This document shows, piece by piece, positions 20,434-31,336 of a stretch of DNA of 64,000 nucleotides (position 1 is its first letter; the number at the start of each line of letters is the position of its first letter). The stretch covers positions 5,818,501 to 5,882,500 of the forward strand of contig NZ_AP021903.1 in NCBI RefSeq assembly GCF_018326005.1. The letters run 5' to 3'. The notes under the pieces are model-generated. The model was given only the letters and a program-made list of their open reading frames with translations. It ran no database searches and had not been told where the DNA came from. The position numbers and the translations under genes are program-made. The stretch comes from Pseudomonas sp. Seg1. Lineage in GTDB: Bacteria; Pseudomonadota; Gammaproteobacteria; Pseudomonadales; Pseudomonadaceae.

Positions 20434-21639
20434 CTACGACAGTTCAGTGGTGCGCGATGGCACCTGTGCCGGGACTTCTTGCCTGGCGGATTCCGGCGAG
20501 GCGACCCCGGCCATTCGGCGACGGGAGATCTCCGCCCCCCGACGACGCAACGGGGTTTCGACAAAGCGATAGTTCAGTTCGCTGCACACCACCATGATCA
20601 ACAACGACGTGAGCGCGAGCTCAAGCGTGTATCCCGGGCCTAGCGTCGTGCCACTGGCAGCAGCAACGCGAGTCCAGATTTCGGTACTCAGGTGATACGC
20701 GAAGATATGCACGACGTACAACGCGTAGGAACGTGAGCCCAGCCATTCGAACAGTCCACGCAACAGCGCCGGGCAATAGATATAGCCCTTCTGATAACTG
20801 GCCAGCCACACCGTGATCGCGGTTGTCATCGCCACCAGCCCAAATGCGATCGGCACATTGATCATTTGACCGGAGATAGCGCCCAGCATGTACAGCAGGA
20901 ACAACGTGATCCCCAGACGCTTGAGCAGGCTACCGCCGAGCGCGACCGGTTCAATCTCCTTGTACAGCGAGGTGCGCGAAAACAGACAGAGCACGATCCC
21001 CCACATCATGGCGTCCATACGGAACGAGAACAGCAGAGGCGCTGGCGGCGCACCGAAACCGTTTCGATCAAAGCCGAACTGCAGGGCAATCAGCGCCAGC
21101 AAGATGATCAGCCGCCAGCGCGTCGACGTCACCAACAGCAGAAACAACGGAAATATGAAGTAGAACTGCTCTTCCAGCGCCAGGCTCCAGTACACCGAGT
21201 TAGGTCCCAGAAGCGTGCCGTGCAGGTTCGCCAGGTTGCCGGTGAATGTGGCGACCGCGGTAAAACTGCGCAGATTGTCGAACCAGGACTGAAAGGCGTT
21301 CGACTGGTTGAAAAATATCGAGAAAACCAGCGGTATCAGCACCCACAGCCAGGCTGTCGGCAGAAGACGATAGGCGCGTCTGATCCAGAACGAGGTGGCG
21401 GCAAGGCCGAACCGGTTCTGCTCACGATTTTTGTCGAAGTAATCGAGGTAAGCCTTGCTGACGACATAACCCGAGATGCAGAAGAACAGATCCACCCCGG
21501 TCCATGGCGAATAGATGCTGAACACCTTCAGGATGTACATATCGTAAAACGGCAGCAGTTGGGGCAGATGGGTGAAGATCGTCATGACGATGGCCGCGCC
21601 ACGCAGATACTCGATTTCCTTATTCTTGATACTGCTCAT
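20434..21639 (-). CDS. Acyltransferase family 3 (OafA/YrhL-type) membrane protein
   Basis: 401 aa with about ten hydrophobic segments. The signature N-terminus (EIEYLRGAAIVMTIFTHL, with the catalytic-type histidine at the end; then GVDLFFCISGYV) identifies the acyltransferase-3 family, which O-acetylates or O-succinylates surface polysaccharides, glycolipids or antibiotics. LALEEQFYFIFPL is the second hallmark. The substrate is unknown and no polysaccharide genes are adjacent. Single gene between the yjf operon and ssb; it looks like a local insertion in otherwise conserved order. Confidence 0.87.
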   Translation of the reverse strand: MSSIKNKEIEYLRGAAIVMTIFTHLPQLLPFYDMYILKVFSIYSPWTGVDLFFCISGYVVSKAYLDYFDKNREQNRFGLAATSFWIRRAYRLLPTAWLWVLIPLVFSIFFNQSNAFQSWFDNLRSFTAVATFTGNLANLHGTLLGPNSVYWSLALEEQFYFIFPLFLLLVTSTRWRLIILLALIALQFGFDRNGFGAPPAPLLFSFRMDAMMWGIVLCLFSRTSLYKEIEPVALGGSLLKRLGITLFLLYMLGAISGQMINVPIAFGLVAMTTAITVWLASYQKGYIYCPALLRGLFEWLGSRSYALYVVHIFAYHLSTEIWTRVAAASGTTLGPGYTLELALTSLLIMVVCSELNYRFVETPLRRRGAEISRRRMAGVASPESARQEVPAQVPSRTTELS

Positions 21640-21854
21640 CGGATTCTCTTGTTGTTAAAGACCAGGCGGCTGATCTGAGTTTCTTTTCCGGGAGAATTGC
21701 ACGGGTATGCCCGTTTCCGGGACGGATCATGGAACGGCTGGTGCTCGCCTTCAAGAGCCTCCCCGAAACTTTAATGCCAACGGTTTGCACGGCGTACGCG
21801 CATTCTTCGGGAGGTGGCATCGGTGTCAGCAGCTTTTTCAGTCCTCCAAAACGA

Positions 21855-21881
21855 CAAAACCCCCGCAATGCGAGGGTTTTG
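21855..21881 (-). terminator. Terminator of ssb
   Basis: CAAAACCCCCGCA paired with TGCGAGGGTTTTG (one mismatch), reading out of ssb on the minus strand. The remaining 21640-21854 contains the acyltransferase promoter region; no gene seen. Confidence 0.85.
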
Positions 21882-21912
21882 CACTCAAGCCAGACAGTGG
21901 CTCAAGCGGGTA

Positions 21913-22437
21913 TCAGAACGGGATATCGTCATCAAAGCTGTCGAAATCCGGAGCCGGTTGTGGTGCGGCCTGCTGTGGAGCCGGGGCCGAACGCTGTTGC
22001 GGAGCCGATTGCTGCGGACGCGGAGCCTGCTGGCGTGGAGCCGGAGCGGACTGCTGGTAGTTGTTGCCACCGCCTTGTTGGTCGCCCTGTTGTGGACGGC
22101 CGCCGAGCAGTTGCATGGTGCCTTGCATGTCGACCACGATTTCGGTGGTGTAACGCTTGATACCGTCTTTTTCCCACTCGCGGGTCTGCAGTTTGCCTTC
22201 GATGTACACCTGCGAACCTTTACGCAGGTATTCGCCGGCGATTTCGGCGACTTTGCCGAACATCGACACACGGTGCCATTCGGTCTTCTCGACCTTCTGA
22301 CCGGTTTGCTTGTCGGTCCATTGTTCGCTGGTGGCCAGACTCAGGTTGGTCACGGCGTTACCGTTAGGCAAGTAGCGAACTTCGGGATCCTGGCCGCAAG
22401 TGCCGACCAATATGACTTTGTTAACCCCACGGGCCAT
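21913..22437 (-). CDS. ssb: Single-stranded DNA-binding protein
   Basis: 174 aa. The N-terminal OB fold (about 1-110) starts [20 protein letters not shown] and has the conserved aromatic positions (W40-type [15 protein letters not shown]). It is followed by a Gln/Pro/Ala-rich linker and the intact acidic tip DDDIPF, which recruits partner proteins. Binds single-stranded DNA as a tetramer in replication, repair and recombination. It lies 9 nt behind the MFS gene and divergent from uvrA beyond that, the pseudomonad arrangement. Confidence 0.97.
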   Translation of the reverse strand: MARGVNKVILVGTCGQDPEVRYLPNGNAVTNLSLATSEQWTDKQTGQKVEKTEWHRVSMFGKVAEIAGEYLRKGSQVYIEGKLQTREWEKDGIKRYTTEIVVDMQGTMQLLGGRPQQGDQQGGGNNYQQSAPAPRQQAPRPQQSAPQQRSAPAPQQAAPQPAPDFDSFDDDIPF

Positions 22438-22446
22438 AACGTTCTC

Positions 22447-23844
22447 CTAGGCTTCGCAAGCAGCCCCGGCCGGGTTGTTCACCAGGCGTTCGAGGGTGTC
22501 GCGATCCACTAATTCTTTGTCCAGTTTGATGTAAACAGCCGCTTCGTCAGCGACTATTACTGCATCGGTTACCCCTACGAGGGCCTTGAGGCGCTCGACC
22601 AGACCCGCTTCGCGGATCGCCTCGGGCGACAACGGCAAGCGCAGACTCGTCACGTAGGGAGGTTCGCGCATGGTAACAGCAAAGGCCAGCCAAAGTGCAG
22701 CCAGCGCGGCGCATCCGAGGAACACAACCGACAGACCGCCATGCTGAAACAACCAGCCGCCGAGTATCCCGCCGAGTGCCGAACCGAGGAACTGGCTGGT
22801 GGAATACACGCCCATGGCCGTGCCCTTCCCGCCCGCCGGTGAAACCTTGCTGATCAGCGACGGCAATGAAGCTTCCAGCAGATTGAACGCGGTGAAAAAT
22901 ACCACCGTGCCGATCACCAGAGCCCGCAAGCTGTCACCGAACTGCCAGAAGAATAGCTCAGTGAGCATCAGCGTCATGACGGCGCCGAGCAAAACTCGTT
23001 TCATTTTGCGTTTCTTCTCGCCATAGATGATGAACGGGATCATGGCGAAGAACGAAATCAGCAATGCGGTGAGATAGACCCACCAGTGCTGCTCCTTGGG
23101 CAAACCGGCTTTTTCCACCAGCGCCAGAGGCAGCGCGACGAAGCTCGACATCAACATGGCATGTAATACAAATATGCCCAGATCGAGGCGCAGCAGGTCT
23201 GGATGCTTGAGCGTCGGCATCAACGCCTGACGCGCCACGCCGGACTCACGATGCTGCAGCGGCCCGGTGGATTTGGGCACCATGAACATGATGATCAGGA
23301 TACCGACCAGCGCCATGCCGCCGGTGGCCAGGAACAGGCCGGACAAACCGAATGCACGGGTCAACAACGGCCCGACGACCATGGCGACCGCGAACGACAG
23401 GCCAATGGTCATGCCGATCATCGCCATCGCTTTGGTGCGGTGCTGTTCACGGGTCAGGTCGGAGAGCAGCGCCATGACCGCTGCGGAAATCGCCCCGGCG
23501 CCCTGCAGGATCCGGCCGGCAATCACGCCCCAGATCGAGTCGGCCTGTGAGGCCAGCACACTGCCAAGGGCGAAGACGATCAGCCCCAGGTAAATCACCG
23601 GGCGACGGCCTATGCGGTCGGAAATGATCCCGAACGGAATCTGAAAAATCGCCTGGGTCAGGCCGTAAGCACCAATGGCCAACCCGATCAGGGCCGGCGT
23701 CGCGCCCGCCAGATCCATGCCATAGGTCGCCAGTACCGGCAACACCATGAACATGCCCAGCATACGGAAGGCGAACACCAGGGCCAGACCGCTCGCCGCG
23801 CGGGTCTCGCTGCCACTCATGCGTTCGCTGTGGGGATCGTGCAT
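22447..23844 (-). CDS. MFS transporter with YAM domain (YajR-like)
   Basis: 465 aa, twelve predicted membrane segments, with the MFS motif A between segments 2 and 3 (GIISDRIGRRPVIY). The C-terminal 70 residues (REAGLVERLKALVGVTDAVI…YIKLDKELVD) resemble the ferredoxin-like YAM domain of E. coli YajR, a proton-driven exporter of unknown substrate. GAGG lies 9 nt before the ATG. It shares a transcript with ssb and faces uvrA across 191 bp. Confidence 0.86.
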   Translation of the reverse strand: MHDPHSERMSGSETRAASGLALVFAFRMLGMFMVLPVLATYGMDLAGATPALIGLAIGAYGLTQAIFQIPFGIISDRIGRRPVIYLGLIVFALGSVLASQADSIWGVIAGRILQGAGAISAAVMALLSDLTREQHRTKAMAMIGMTIGLSFAVAMVVGPLLTRAFGLSGLFLATGGMALVGILIIMFMVPKSTGPLQHRESGVARQALMPTLKHPDLLRLDLGIFVLHAMLMSSFVALPLALVEKAGLPKEQHWWVYLTALLISFFAMIPFIIYGEKKRKMKRVLLGAVMTLMLTELFFWQFGDSLRALVIGTVVFFTAFNLLEASLPSLISKVSPAGGKGTAMGVYSTSQFLGSALGGILGGWLFQHGGLSVVFLGCAALAALWLAFAVTMREPPYVTSLRLPLSPEAIREAGLVERLKALVGVTDAVIVADEAAVYIKLDKELVDRDTLERLVNNPAGAACEA

Positions 23845-24035
23845 GGAAAAACCTCATGTGAACCGGCGGCGATTCTACCAGTCCCATCGAAAGACGGGGT
23901 ATATCGCGACGCTTTGCCACGCATAGATGAAACTCTCTTCATGCAGGGCAAAAAACGCTGTGCTTGATAGTGTGCATCCATCCAGTATTTGCCCGTATAC
24001 TCCTACGTTTTCGACGCCCGCCGAGCGAGGCCACT

Positions 24036-26870
24036 TTGGACAAGATCCTGATACGTGGGGCCCGTACCCACAACCTGAAGAACATCGACCTGACCCTGCC
24101 ACGGGACAAACTGATCGTCATCACCGGCCTGTCCGGATCCGGCAAGTCGTCCCTGGCGTTCGACACGCTGTACGCCGAAGGCCAGCGCCGCTATGTCGAA
24201 TCGCTGTCGGCCTATGCCCGGCAGTTCCTGTCGATGATGGAAAAGCCCGACGTCGACACCATCGAAGGGCTGTCGCCGGCCATCTCCATCGAACAGAAGT
24301 CGACCTCGCACAACCCGCGCTCCACGGTCGGCACCATCACCGAAATCTACGATTACCTGCGCCTGCTTTATGCACGCGTCGGGACGCCGCGCTGCCCGGA
24401 TCACGACATTCCACTGGAAGCGCAGACCGTCAGCCAGATGGTCGATCTGGTGCTGGCTCAGCCGGAAGGCAGCAAACTGATGCTGCTGGCGCCGGTGATC
24501 CGTGAGCGCAAAGGCGAGCACCTGTCGGTGTTTGAAGAGCTGCGTGCGCAGGGCTTCGTCCGCGCCCGGGTCAACGGCCGGATCTGCGAGCTTGACGAGC
24601 TGCCGAAACTGGATAAACAGAAGAAGCATTCGATTGATGTGATCGTCGACCGCTTCAAGGTTCGCGCCGACCTGCAGCAACGTCTGGCCGAGTCCTTCGA
24701 GACCGCACTGAAACTGGCCGACGGTATCGCCCTGGTGGCACCGATGGACGACGAGCCGGGCGAAGAAATGATCTTCTCCGCGCGTTTCGCCTGCCCGATC
24801 TGTGGTCATGCGATCAGCGAACTGGAGCCGAAGCTGTTCTCCTTCAACAACCCGGCCGGCGCCTGCCCGACTTGCGATGGTCTGGGGGTGAAGCAGTTCT
24901 TCGACATCAAACGACTGGTCAATGGTGACCTGACGCTGGCCGAAGGCGCGATTCGCGGCTGGGACAGGCGCAACGTCTATTACTTCCAGATGCTAGGCTC
25001 ACTGGCCTCGCATTACGGCTTCAGTCTGGAAGTACCGTTCAACGAACTGCCGGCCGATCAGCAAAAGTTCATCCTGCACGGCAGCGGCTCGCAGAACGTC
25101 GACTTCAAATACCTGAATGACCGTGGCGACATCGTCAAGCGCTCGCATCCGTTCGAAGGCATCGTGCCCAACCTTGAGCGCCGCTACCGCGAAACCGAAT
25201 CGGCGAGCGTGCGTGAAGAGCTGGCGAAGTTCCTCAGCACCCAGTCTTGCCCGGACTGCCGCGGTACCCGTCTGCGTCGTGAGGCACGTCACGTGTGGGT
25301 AGGCGAGAAAACGCTGCCAGCGGTCACCAACCTGCCAATCGGCGATGCTTGCGAGTACTTCGGCGAGCTGAAGATGACCGGCCGTCGCGGCGAGATCGCC
25401 GACAAGATCCTCAAGGAAATCCGCGAGCGCCTGCAGTTCCTGGTCAACGTCGGCCTCGATTATCTGTCGCTGGATCGCAGTGCCGACACGTTGTCCGGGG
25501 GTGAGGCACAACGGATTCGGCTGGCCAGCCAGATCGGCGCCGGCCTCGTAGGTGTGCTGTACATCCTCGACGAACCGTCCATTGGTCTGCATCAGCGCGA
25601 TAACGACCGACTGCTCGGCACGCTCAAGCATCTTCGCGACATCGGTAACACGGTGATCGTGGTCGAGCACGACGAAGACGCGATTCGTCTGGCCGACTAC
25701 GTTGTGGATATCGGTCCGGGCGCCGGTGTACATGGCGGGCAGATTGTCGCCGAAGGTACGCCGGCCGAAGTCATGGCGCACCCGGACTCCCTTACCGGCA
25801 AATACCTGTCGGGGCGGGTGAAGATCGAAGTGCCGGCCAAGCGCACACCGCGCAACAAGAAGCAGGTTCTGGCACTAAAGGGCGCGCGCGGCAACAACTT
25901 GCGCAACGTGGACCTCGAGATTCCGATTGGCTTGCTCACTTGCGTGACTGGCGTGTCCGGTTCGGGCAAATCGACGCTGATCAACAACACGCTGTTCCCG
26001 CTGAGCGCCACTGCTCTCAATGGCGCGACTACGCTGGAAGCCGCGGCGCACGACAGCATCAAAGGTCTGGAACATCTCGACAAAGTCGTCGATATCGACC
26101 AGAGCCCGATTGGCCGTACCCCGCGTTCCAACCCGGCGACTTACACCGGCCTGTTCACACCGATTCGCGAACTGTTCGCCGGCGTACCGGAATCGCGCTC
26201 CCGCGGTTACGGCCCGGGGCGTTTCTCGTTCAACGTCAAGGGTGGTCGGTGCGAGGCGTGCCAGGGCGATGGCTTGATCAAAGTGGAAATGCACTTCCTG
26301 CCGGACATCTACGTGCCGTGCGACGTGTGCAAGAGCAAGCGCTACAACCGCGAAACCCTTGAGATCAAGTACAAGGGCAAGAGCATCCACGAAACCCTCG
26401 AGATGACCATCGAGGAAGCCCGGGTGTTCTTTGACGCGGTGCCGGCGCTGGCGCGCAAGCTGCAAACGTTGATGGATGTCGGCCTGTCCTACATCAAGCT
26501 CGGGCAATCGGCGACGACCCTGTCCGGCGGTGAGGCGCAGCGGGTCAAGCTGTCTCGCGAGCTGTCGAAACGCGACACCGGCAAGACGCTGTACATCCTC
26601 GATGAGCCGACCACCGGTCTGCACTTCGCCGATATTCAGCAATTGCTCGACGTACTGCACCGTCTGCGCGATCACGGCAACACTGTGGTGGTGATCGAGC
26701 ACAATCTGGATGTGATCAAAACCGCCGACTGGCTGGTCGACCTCGGGCCAGAAGGTGGCTCCAAAGGTGGACAGATCATTGCCACCGGTACGCCGGAGCA
26801 AGTGGCCGAGATGAAGCAGTCTCACACCGGCCATTACCTCAAGCCGTTGCTGATCCGCGATCGTGCATAA
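24036..26870 (+). CDS. uvrA: UvrABC excinuclease subunit A
   Basis: 944 aa from the TTG at 24036 (GAGG 6-9 nt upstream), which gives the family N-terminus [19 protein letters not shown]; a longer frame to 23964 is not conserved. It carries two ABC ATPase halves: Walker A GLSGSGKS (31-38) and GVSGSGKS in the second half, each with LSGGEAQR signatures ([24 protein letters not shown]). Zinc-binding cysteines include C253/C256 and C739/C742 with their partners. It recognises DNA lesions with UvrB in nucleotide excision repair. I find no CTG-N10-CAG LexA box in the 191-bp region shared with the MFS gene. A terminator follows. Confidence 0.97.
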   Translation: MDKILIRGARTHNLKNIDLTLPRDKLIVITGLSGSGKSSLAFDTLYAEGQRRYVESLSAYARQFLSMMEKPDVDTIEGLSPAISIEQKSTSHNPRSTVGTITEIYDYLRLLYARVGTPRCPDHDIPLEAQTVSQMVDLVLAQPEGSKLMLLAPVIRERKGEHLSVFEELRAQGFVRARVNGRICELDELPKLDKQKKHSIDVIVDRFKVRADLQQRLAESFETALKLADGIALVAPMDDEPGEEMIFSARFACPICGHAISELEPKLFSFNNPAGACPTCDGLGVKQFFDIKRLVNGDLTLAEGAIRGWDRRNVYYFQMLGSLASHYGFSLEVPFNELPADQQKFILHGSGSQNVDFKYLNDRGDIVKRSHPFEGIVPNLERRYRETESASVREELAKFLSTQSCPDCRGTRLRREARHVWVGEKTLPAVTNLPIGDACEYFGELKMTGRRGEIADKILKEIRERLQFLVNVGLDYLSLDRSADTLSGGEAQRIRLASQIGAGLVGVLYILDEPSIGLHQRDNDRLLGTLKHLRDIGNTVIVVEHDEDAIRLADYVVDIGPGAGVHGGQIVAEGTPAEVMAHPDSLTGKYLSGRVKIEVPAKRTPRNKKQVLALKGARGNNLRNVDLEIPIGLLTCVTGVSGSGKSTLINNTLFPLSATALNGATTLEAAAHDSIKGLEHLDKVVDIDQSPIGRTPRSNPATYTGLFTPIRELFAGVPESRSRGYGPGRFSFNVKGGRCEACQGDGLIKVEMHFLPDIYVPCDVCKSKRYNRETLEIKYKGKSIHETLEMTIEEARVFFDAVPALARKLQTLMDVGLSYIKLGQSATTLSGGEAQRVKLSRELSKRDTGKTLYILDEPTTGLHFADIQQLLDVLHRLRDHGNTVVVIEHNLDVIKTADWLVDLGPEGGSKGGQIIATGTPEQVAEMKQSHTGHYLKPLLIRDRA

Positions 26871-26882
26871 ACAACGGACATG

Positions 26883-26922
26883 AAAAAGCCCCTGTCACTT
26901 CATCAGTGACAGGGGCTTTTTT
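26883..26922. terminator. Terminator between uvrA and ftnA
   Basis: AAAAAGCCCCTGTCACTT and GTGACAGGGGCTTTTTT form a 12-bp or longer stem with T-runs in both directions, serving the convergent uvrA and ferritin genes. Confidence 0.95.
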
Positions 26923-26935
26923 GTATCTGTGGCAA

Positions 26936-27400
26936 TCAGGTGTGGGATTGCAGGTAGTTCTCGAGACCGATCAGCTTGATCAGACCCAACTGCTTTTCCA
27001 GCCAGTAGGTGTGATCTTCTTCAGTGTCGTTGAGCTGAACCCGCAGAATCTCACGGCTGACGTAGTCTTTGTGCAGTTCGCAAAGCTCAATGCCTTTGCA
27101 CAGCGCAGCGCGGACTTTGTATTCGAGACGCAGATCCGCTTCGAGCATCTCCGGCACGGTGGTGCCGACATCCAGATCATCTGGACGCATGCGCGGGGTG
27201 CCTTCAAGCATCAGAATGCGGCGCATCAACGCATCAGCGTGACCAGCCTCTTCTTCCATTTCATGGTTGATTCGCTCGTAGAGCTTGGTGAACCCCCAGT
27301 CCTCATACATCCGCGAATGAACGAAATATTGGTCACGCGCGGCCAGTTCGCCGGTCAGCAACGTGTTGAGGTAATCGATAACGTCTGGGTGGCCTTGCAT
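26936..27400 (-). CDS. ftnA: Bacterioferritin-family ferritin without heme ligand
   Basis: 154 aa from the ATG at 27400; the longer frame to 27472 is not conserved. Ferroxidase residues are in place: E18, E51, H54, E93 (equivalent to E94), and the [10 protein letters not shown] segment with the last Glu/His pair. In typical bacterioferritin, residue 52 is the heme-ligating methionine (E-M-x-H); here the run is EEEAGHAD, so position 52 is alanine. This matches P. aeruginosa FtnA (formerly BfrA), which lies next to katA and stores iron without that heme. Stores Fe(III) in a 24-mer. Confidence 0.92.
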   Translation of the reverse strand: MQGHPDVIDYLNTLLTGELAARDQYFVHSRMYEDWGFTKLYERINHEMEEEAGHADALMRRILMLEGTPRMRPDDLDVGTTVPEMLEADLRLEYKVRAALCKGIELCELHKDYVSREILRVQLNDTEEDHTYWLEKQLGLIKLIGLENYLQSHT

Positions 27401-27513
27401 CGCCCTACATCTCCCTGCTTGAAAGTCTGTAGTTTGAACCAAGCTGACTGGAAGGTCACCCACTTCGCGCAATAAAAGCGAAGATATTCTTAGAAAAGCA
27501 GCCTAAATAACGC

Positions 27514-27541
27514 AAAAACCGCCCAAATGAGGGCGGTTCTG
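27514..27541 (-). terminator. Terminator of katA
   Basis: AACCGCCC/GGGCGGTT stem with a 6-nt loop and, in the minus-strand direction, a T-run (27514-27518). It ends the katA transcript before the ftnA promoter region. Confidence 0.9.
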
Positions 27542-27549
27542 CTTCTCGT

Positions 27550-29004
27550 TTAGACTTCGTTAAGCTGTACGTTGAGCAGCTTTGCGATTGCTTCTCCATA
27601 CGCCGGATCGGCTTTGTAGAAATGCTGCAACTGGCGATCAACGACATCACTGGAAACACTGGCCATCGCACCGGCAATGTTGCTCACCAACAGCGCTTTC
27701 TGATCGTCGCTCATCAGACGGAACAGCGCGCCGGCATGGCTGTAGTAATCGGTATCTTCACGGTGATCGTAACGATCCGCTGCACCGCTCAGGGCCAATG
27801 CCGGCTCAGCGTAATGCGGCGCTTGCTTCGGCGACTCGATGTAGCTGTTCGGCTCGTAGTTAGGCGCTGCCCCACCGTTGCTGCCGAAAGCCATCGAACC
27901 ATCGCGCTGGTAGGTATTCACCGGGCTACGGGGTGCGTTGACCGGCAGTTGCTGGTGATTGGTACCGACGCGGTAGCGATGGGCATCGGCGTATGCGAAC
28001 ACGCGGCCCTGAAGCATGCGATCCGGCGACAGACCGACGCCAGGCACCATGTTGCTTGGGCCAAATGCCGCTTGCTCGACCTCGGCGAAATAGTTGAGCG
28101 GATTACGATTCAGTTCAAGCTCACCTACTTCGATCAGCGGAAACTCTTTCTGCGACCAGGTCTTGGTTACGTCGAACGGATTCTCGTAATGCGCCGCTGC
28201 TTGAGCTTCGGTCATGATCTGGATGCACACGCGCCATTTTGGGAAGTCCCCGCGCTCAATGGCTTCGAAAAGATCACGTTGTGCGTAGTCAGGATCGGTG
28301 CCCGCCAGACGAGCAGCATCTGCAGGCGCGAGGTTCTTGATCCCTTGTTTGGTTTTGTAGTGCCACTTGACCCAATGACGCTCACCTTTGGCGCTGATCA
28401 GGCTGTAAGTGTGACTGCCGAAGCCGTGCATGTGACGGTAGCCGTCCGGGATGCCGCGATCGGAAAACAGAATGGTGACCTGATGCAGCGCCTCGGGCGA
28501 ATGCGACCAGAAATCCCACATCATTTGCGCACTTTTCAGATTGCTCTGCGGGAGGCGTTTCTGTGTATGGATGAAATCCGGGAATTTCAGCGGGTCACGA
28601 ATGAAGAACACCGGCGTGTTGTTACCAACGATGTCCCAGTTGCCTTCTTCGGTATAGAACTTCAGTGCAAAGCCGCGCGGATCACGTTCAGTGTCGGCCG
28701 AACCGCGCTCGCCACCTACGGTTGAAAAACGCAGGAACGTCGGAGTTTGTTTGCCGACAGCTTCGAACAGCTTGGCACTTGTGTACTCGGTGATGTCGCG
28801 AGTGACAGTGAAAGTGCCGTAAGCACCCGAGCCTTTAGCGTGTACTCGGCGCTCAGGGATGTTTTCACGGTTGAAATGGGCAAGCTTCTCGATCAGGTGA
28901 AAATCGTCGAGCAGCAGCGGGCCACGTGGACCGGCGGAGCGAGAATTCTGGTTATCAGCGACAGGTGCGCCACTGGCGGTCGTAAGCGTTTTGATCTGGC
29001 TCAT
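27550..29004 (-). CDS. katA: Heme catalase
   Basis: 484 aa, a small-subunit monofunctional catalase, located between ftnA and rplQ as katA is in P. aeruginosa. The distal histidine H55 lies in [13 protein letters not shown], the distal asparagine N128 in DIVGNNTP, and the proximal tyrosine Y338 in [12 protein letters not shown]. It breaks H2O2 into water and oxygen in the cytoplasm. The ferritin gene downstream may supply iron for heme. The promoter region 29005-29198 contains a 22-bp palindrome and an OxyR-like half site. Confidence 0.95.
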   Translation of the reverse strand: MSQIKTLTTASGAPVADNQNSRSAGPRGPLLLDDFHLIEKLAHFNRENIPERRVHAKGSGAYGTFTVTRDITEYTSAKLFEAVGKQTPTFLRFSTVGGERGSADTERDPRGFALKFYTEEGNWDIVGNNTPVFFIRDPLKFPDFIHTQKRLPQSNLKSAQMMWDFWSHSPEALHQVTILFSDRGIPDGYRHMHGFGSHTYSLISAKGERHWVKWHYKTKQGIKNLAPADAARLAGTDPDYAQRDLFEAIERGDFPKWRVCIQIMTEAQAAAHYENPFDVTKTWSQKEFPLIEVGELELNRNPLNYFAEVEQAAFGPSNMVPGVGLSPDRMLQGRVFAYADAHRYRVGTNHQQLPVNAPRSPVNTYQRDGSMAFGSNGGAAPNYEPNSYIESPKQAPHYAEPALALSGAADRYDHREDTDYYSHAGALFRLMSDDQKALLVSNIAGAMASVSSDVVDRQLQHFYKADPAYGEAIAKLLNVQLNEV

Positions 29005-29081
29005 ACGGTCTTCTTCCTCTGTCAGTCTTGAAACTGCCGGCTAATCGGCTTGCTGAGAAGTATTGATCATCCATGTGACAC

Positions 29082-29124
29082 CTACAAATTCATTAACTTG
29101 TAGACATCGATAGATAATTACTAA
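29082..29124 (-). promoter_or_regulatory. katA upstream palindrome and OxyR-like site
   Basis: 29082-29103 reads CTACAA…TTGTAG and is self-complementary at most of 22 positions. Next to it ATAG-N7-CTAA (29110-29124) resembles half of an OxyR tetrad (ATAG-N7-CTAT). Both lie 80-120 bp upstream of katA. No clear promoter could be fixed. Confidence 0.35.
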
Positions 29125-29198
29125 TTATGTTTCTCAGCACATAGTGACAACAGAACAGTGTCAGAAGCTTGTACGAACAGCGCATTTTCTAGCGGACA

Positions 29199-29228
29199 CA
29201 AAAAACCGGGCACTAGGCCCGGTTTTTC
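29199..29228 (-). terminator. Terminator of the alpha ribosomal operon
   Basis: AAAAAACCGGGC and GCCCGGTTTTT with a short ACTAG loop, directly after rplQ; a T-run lies in the minus direction. Confidence 0.93.
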
Positions 29229-29244
29229 GTTTCAGACTGACGTC

Positions 29245-29631
29245 TTACTCGGCGGATACAGCTTCGCCAGCAGTAGCACGATCAACCAACTCGACGTACG
29301 CCATAGGCGCGTTGTCGCCAGCGCGGAAACCGCACTTGAGGATGCGCAGGTAGCCACCCTCACGGGTAGCGTAACGCTTGCCCAGGTCGTTGAAGAGCTT
29401 ACCAACGATAGCTTTCGAACGAGTACGGTCGAAAGCCAGACGGCGGTTAGCCAGGCTGTCTGTCTTGGCCAGAGTGATCAGCGGCTCGGCAACGCGGCGC
29501 AGTTCTTTGGCTTTTGGCAGAGTAGTTTTGATCAGCTCGTGCTCGAACAGCGACACCGCCATGTTTTGGAACATGGCCTTGCGGTGCGAGCTGGTGCGGC
29601 TCAGGTGACGACCACTTTTACGATGACGCAT
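29245..29631 (-). CDS. rplQ: Ribosomal protein L17
   Basis: 128 aa, full-length bL17 of the large subunit, with the [20 protein letters not shown] start. It sits near the exit tunnel. Last gene of the alpha operon, 42 nt after rpoA and followed by the operon terminator. Confidence 0.97.
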
Positions 29632-29673
29632 GGTTCATTCCTTACCAAACACTACGTTCGGTGATTACGACGA

Positions 29674-30675
29674 TCAGGCAGTCGCCTTGTCGTCCTTCTT
29701 AAGACTTGCAGGCGGCCAGTTGTCGAGGCGCATGCCGAGGGACAGACCGCGGGAGGCCAGAACGTCCTTGATTTCAGTCAAGGATTTCTTGCCCAGGTTC
29801 GGAGTCTTCAACAGCTCTACTTCGGTACGCTGAATCAGGTCGCCGATGTAGTAGATGTTTTCCGCCTTAAGGCAGTTAGCCGAACGTACAGTCAGTTCCA
29901 GATCGTCAACCGGGCGAAGCAGGATCGGATCGATCTCGTCTTCCTGCTCGACAACCACTGGCTCACTGTCACCTTTGAGGTCGACGAACGCAGCCAACTG
30001 CTGTTGCAGGATGGTTGCAGCGCGGCGAATAGCCTCTTCAGGATCCAGAGTACCGTTGGTTTCCAGATCAATAACCAGCTTGTCCAGGTTGGTACGCTGC
30101 TCGACACGGGCGTTTTCCACCACGTATGCGATACGGCGAACCGGGCTGAACGAAGAGTCGAGCTGCAAGCGACCGATGCTGCGGCTTTCATCTTCATCGC
30201 TCTGACGCGAGTCGGCTGGTTCATAACCACGACCACGAGCTACGGTGAGCTTCATGTTCAGGGCGCCGTTAGACGCCAGGTTAGCGATTACGTGATCGGG
30301 ATTAACGATCTCGACATCATGATCCAGCTGAATATCGGCAGCGGTAACCACCCCCGAACCCTTCTTCGACAAGGTCAGCGTAACTTCGTCACGACCGTGC
30401 AGCTTGATGGCCAGACCTTTAAGGTTCAACAGGATTTCAATTACGTCTTCCTGTACACCTTCGATGGCGCTGTACTCGTGGAGCACACCGTCAATCTCGG
30501 CCTCGACTACTGCGCAGCCGGGCATTGAGGACAACAGGATGCGTCGCAGCGCGTTGCCCAGGGTGTGGCCAAAACCACGCTCGAGAGGCTCGAGAGTGAT
30601 CTTGGCGCGGGTTGGACTGACAACCTGCACATCAATATGGCGGGGTGTCAGGAACTCATTTACCGAAATCTGCAT
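29674..30675 (-). CDS. rpoA: RNA polymerase alpha subunit
   Basis: 333 aa. The N-terminal dimerisation domain (about 1-230) includes [21 protein letters not shown]; the C-terminal DNA/activator-binding domain (about 250-325) includes the conserved [14 protein letters not shown] and the [21 protein letters not shown] helices. It nucleates RNA polymerase assembly and contacts UP elements and activators. Alpha-operon position between rpsD and rplQ, as in all gammaproteobacteria. Confidence 0.98.
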   Translation of the reverse strand: MQISVNEFLTPRHIDVQVVSPTRAKITLEPLERGFGHTLGNALRRILLSSMPGCAVVEAEIDGVLHEYSAIEGVQEDVIEILLNLKGLAIKLHGRDEVTLTLSKKGSGVVTAADIQLDHDVEIVNPDHVIANLASNGALNMKLTVARGRGYEPADSRQSDEDESRSIGRLQLDSSFSPVRRIAYVVENARVEQRTNLDKLVIDLETNGTLDPEEAIRRAATILQQQLAAFVDLKGDSEPVVVEQEDEIDPILLRPVDDLELTVRSANCLKAENIYYIGDLIQRTEVELLKTPNLGKKSLTEIKDVLASRGLSLGMRLDNWPPASLKKDDKATA

Positions 30676-30697
30676 GGATGCACCTATTTTCTAGCCC

Positions 30698-31318
30698 TTA
30701 CTTGGAGTAGAGCTCGACAATCAGGCTTTCGTTGATGTCGGCGGACAGATCACTGCGAGCAGGAACGTTCTTGAAAACGCCCGACTTCTTCTCAGTGTCT
30801 ACTTCTACCCATTCTACGCGGCCACGTTGGGCACACAGATCGAGAGCTTGGACAATGCGAAGTTGGTTTTTTGCTTTCTCGCGAACTGCAACCACGTCAC
30901 CAGCACGAACCTGATACGACGGAACGTTTACGGTCTGACCGTTAACGCTGATCGACTTGTGCGATACCAGCTGACGGGATTCGGCACGAGTCGAACCAAA
31001 GCCCATACGGTATACAACGTTGTCCAGACGGCATTCGAGCAGTTGCAGCAGGTTTTCACCGGTTGCACCTTTCTTGCCAGCAGCTTCTTTGTAGTAGCCA
31101 CTGAACTGACGCTCGAGAACGCCGTAGATACGACGGACCTTCTGCTTTTCACGCAGTTGGGTGCCGTAATCGGACTGGCGACCGCGGCGTTGGCCGTGGA
31201 TACCAGGTGCTGCTTCAATGTTGCACTTCGATTCGATCGCGCGCACGCCGCTCTTCAGGAAGAGATCGGTGCCTTCGCGACGAGCGAGTTTGCATTTTGG
31301 ACCAATGTAACGAGCCAT
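30698..31318 (-). CDS. rpsD: Ribosomal protein S4
   Basis: 206 aa, full length, with the [18 protein letters not shown] start and an S4 RNA-binding domain (about 95-155: [25 protein letters not shown]). The N-terminus lacks the zinc-binding cysteine cluster. It nucleates 30S assembly on 16S rRNA; in E. coli it also represses the alpha operon by binding the rpsM leader. Confidence 0.98.
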   Translation of the reverse strand: MARYIGPKCKLARREGTDLFLKSGVRAIESKCNIEAAPGIHGQRRGRQSDYGTQLREKQKVRRIYGVLERQFSGYYKEAAGKKGATGENLLQLLECRLDNVVYRMGFGSTRAESRQLVSHKSISVNGQTVNVPSYQVRAGDVVAVREKAKNQLRIVQALDLCAQRGRVEWVEVDTEKKSGVFKNVPARSDLSADINESLIVELYSK

Positions 31319-31336
31319 TCTTTACAATCTCCTGGA

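Noticed and set aside
21620..21868. An 82-codon minus-strand frame between the acyltransferase gene and ssb
   Set aside because: It overlaps the ssb terminator and the acyltransferase start and resembles no known protein.
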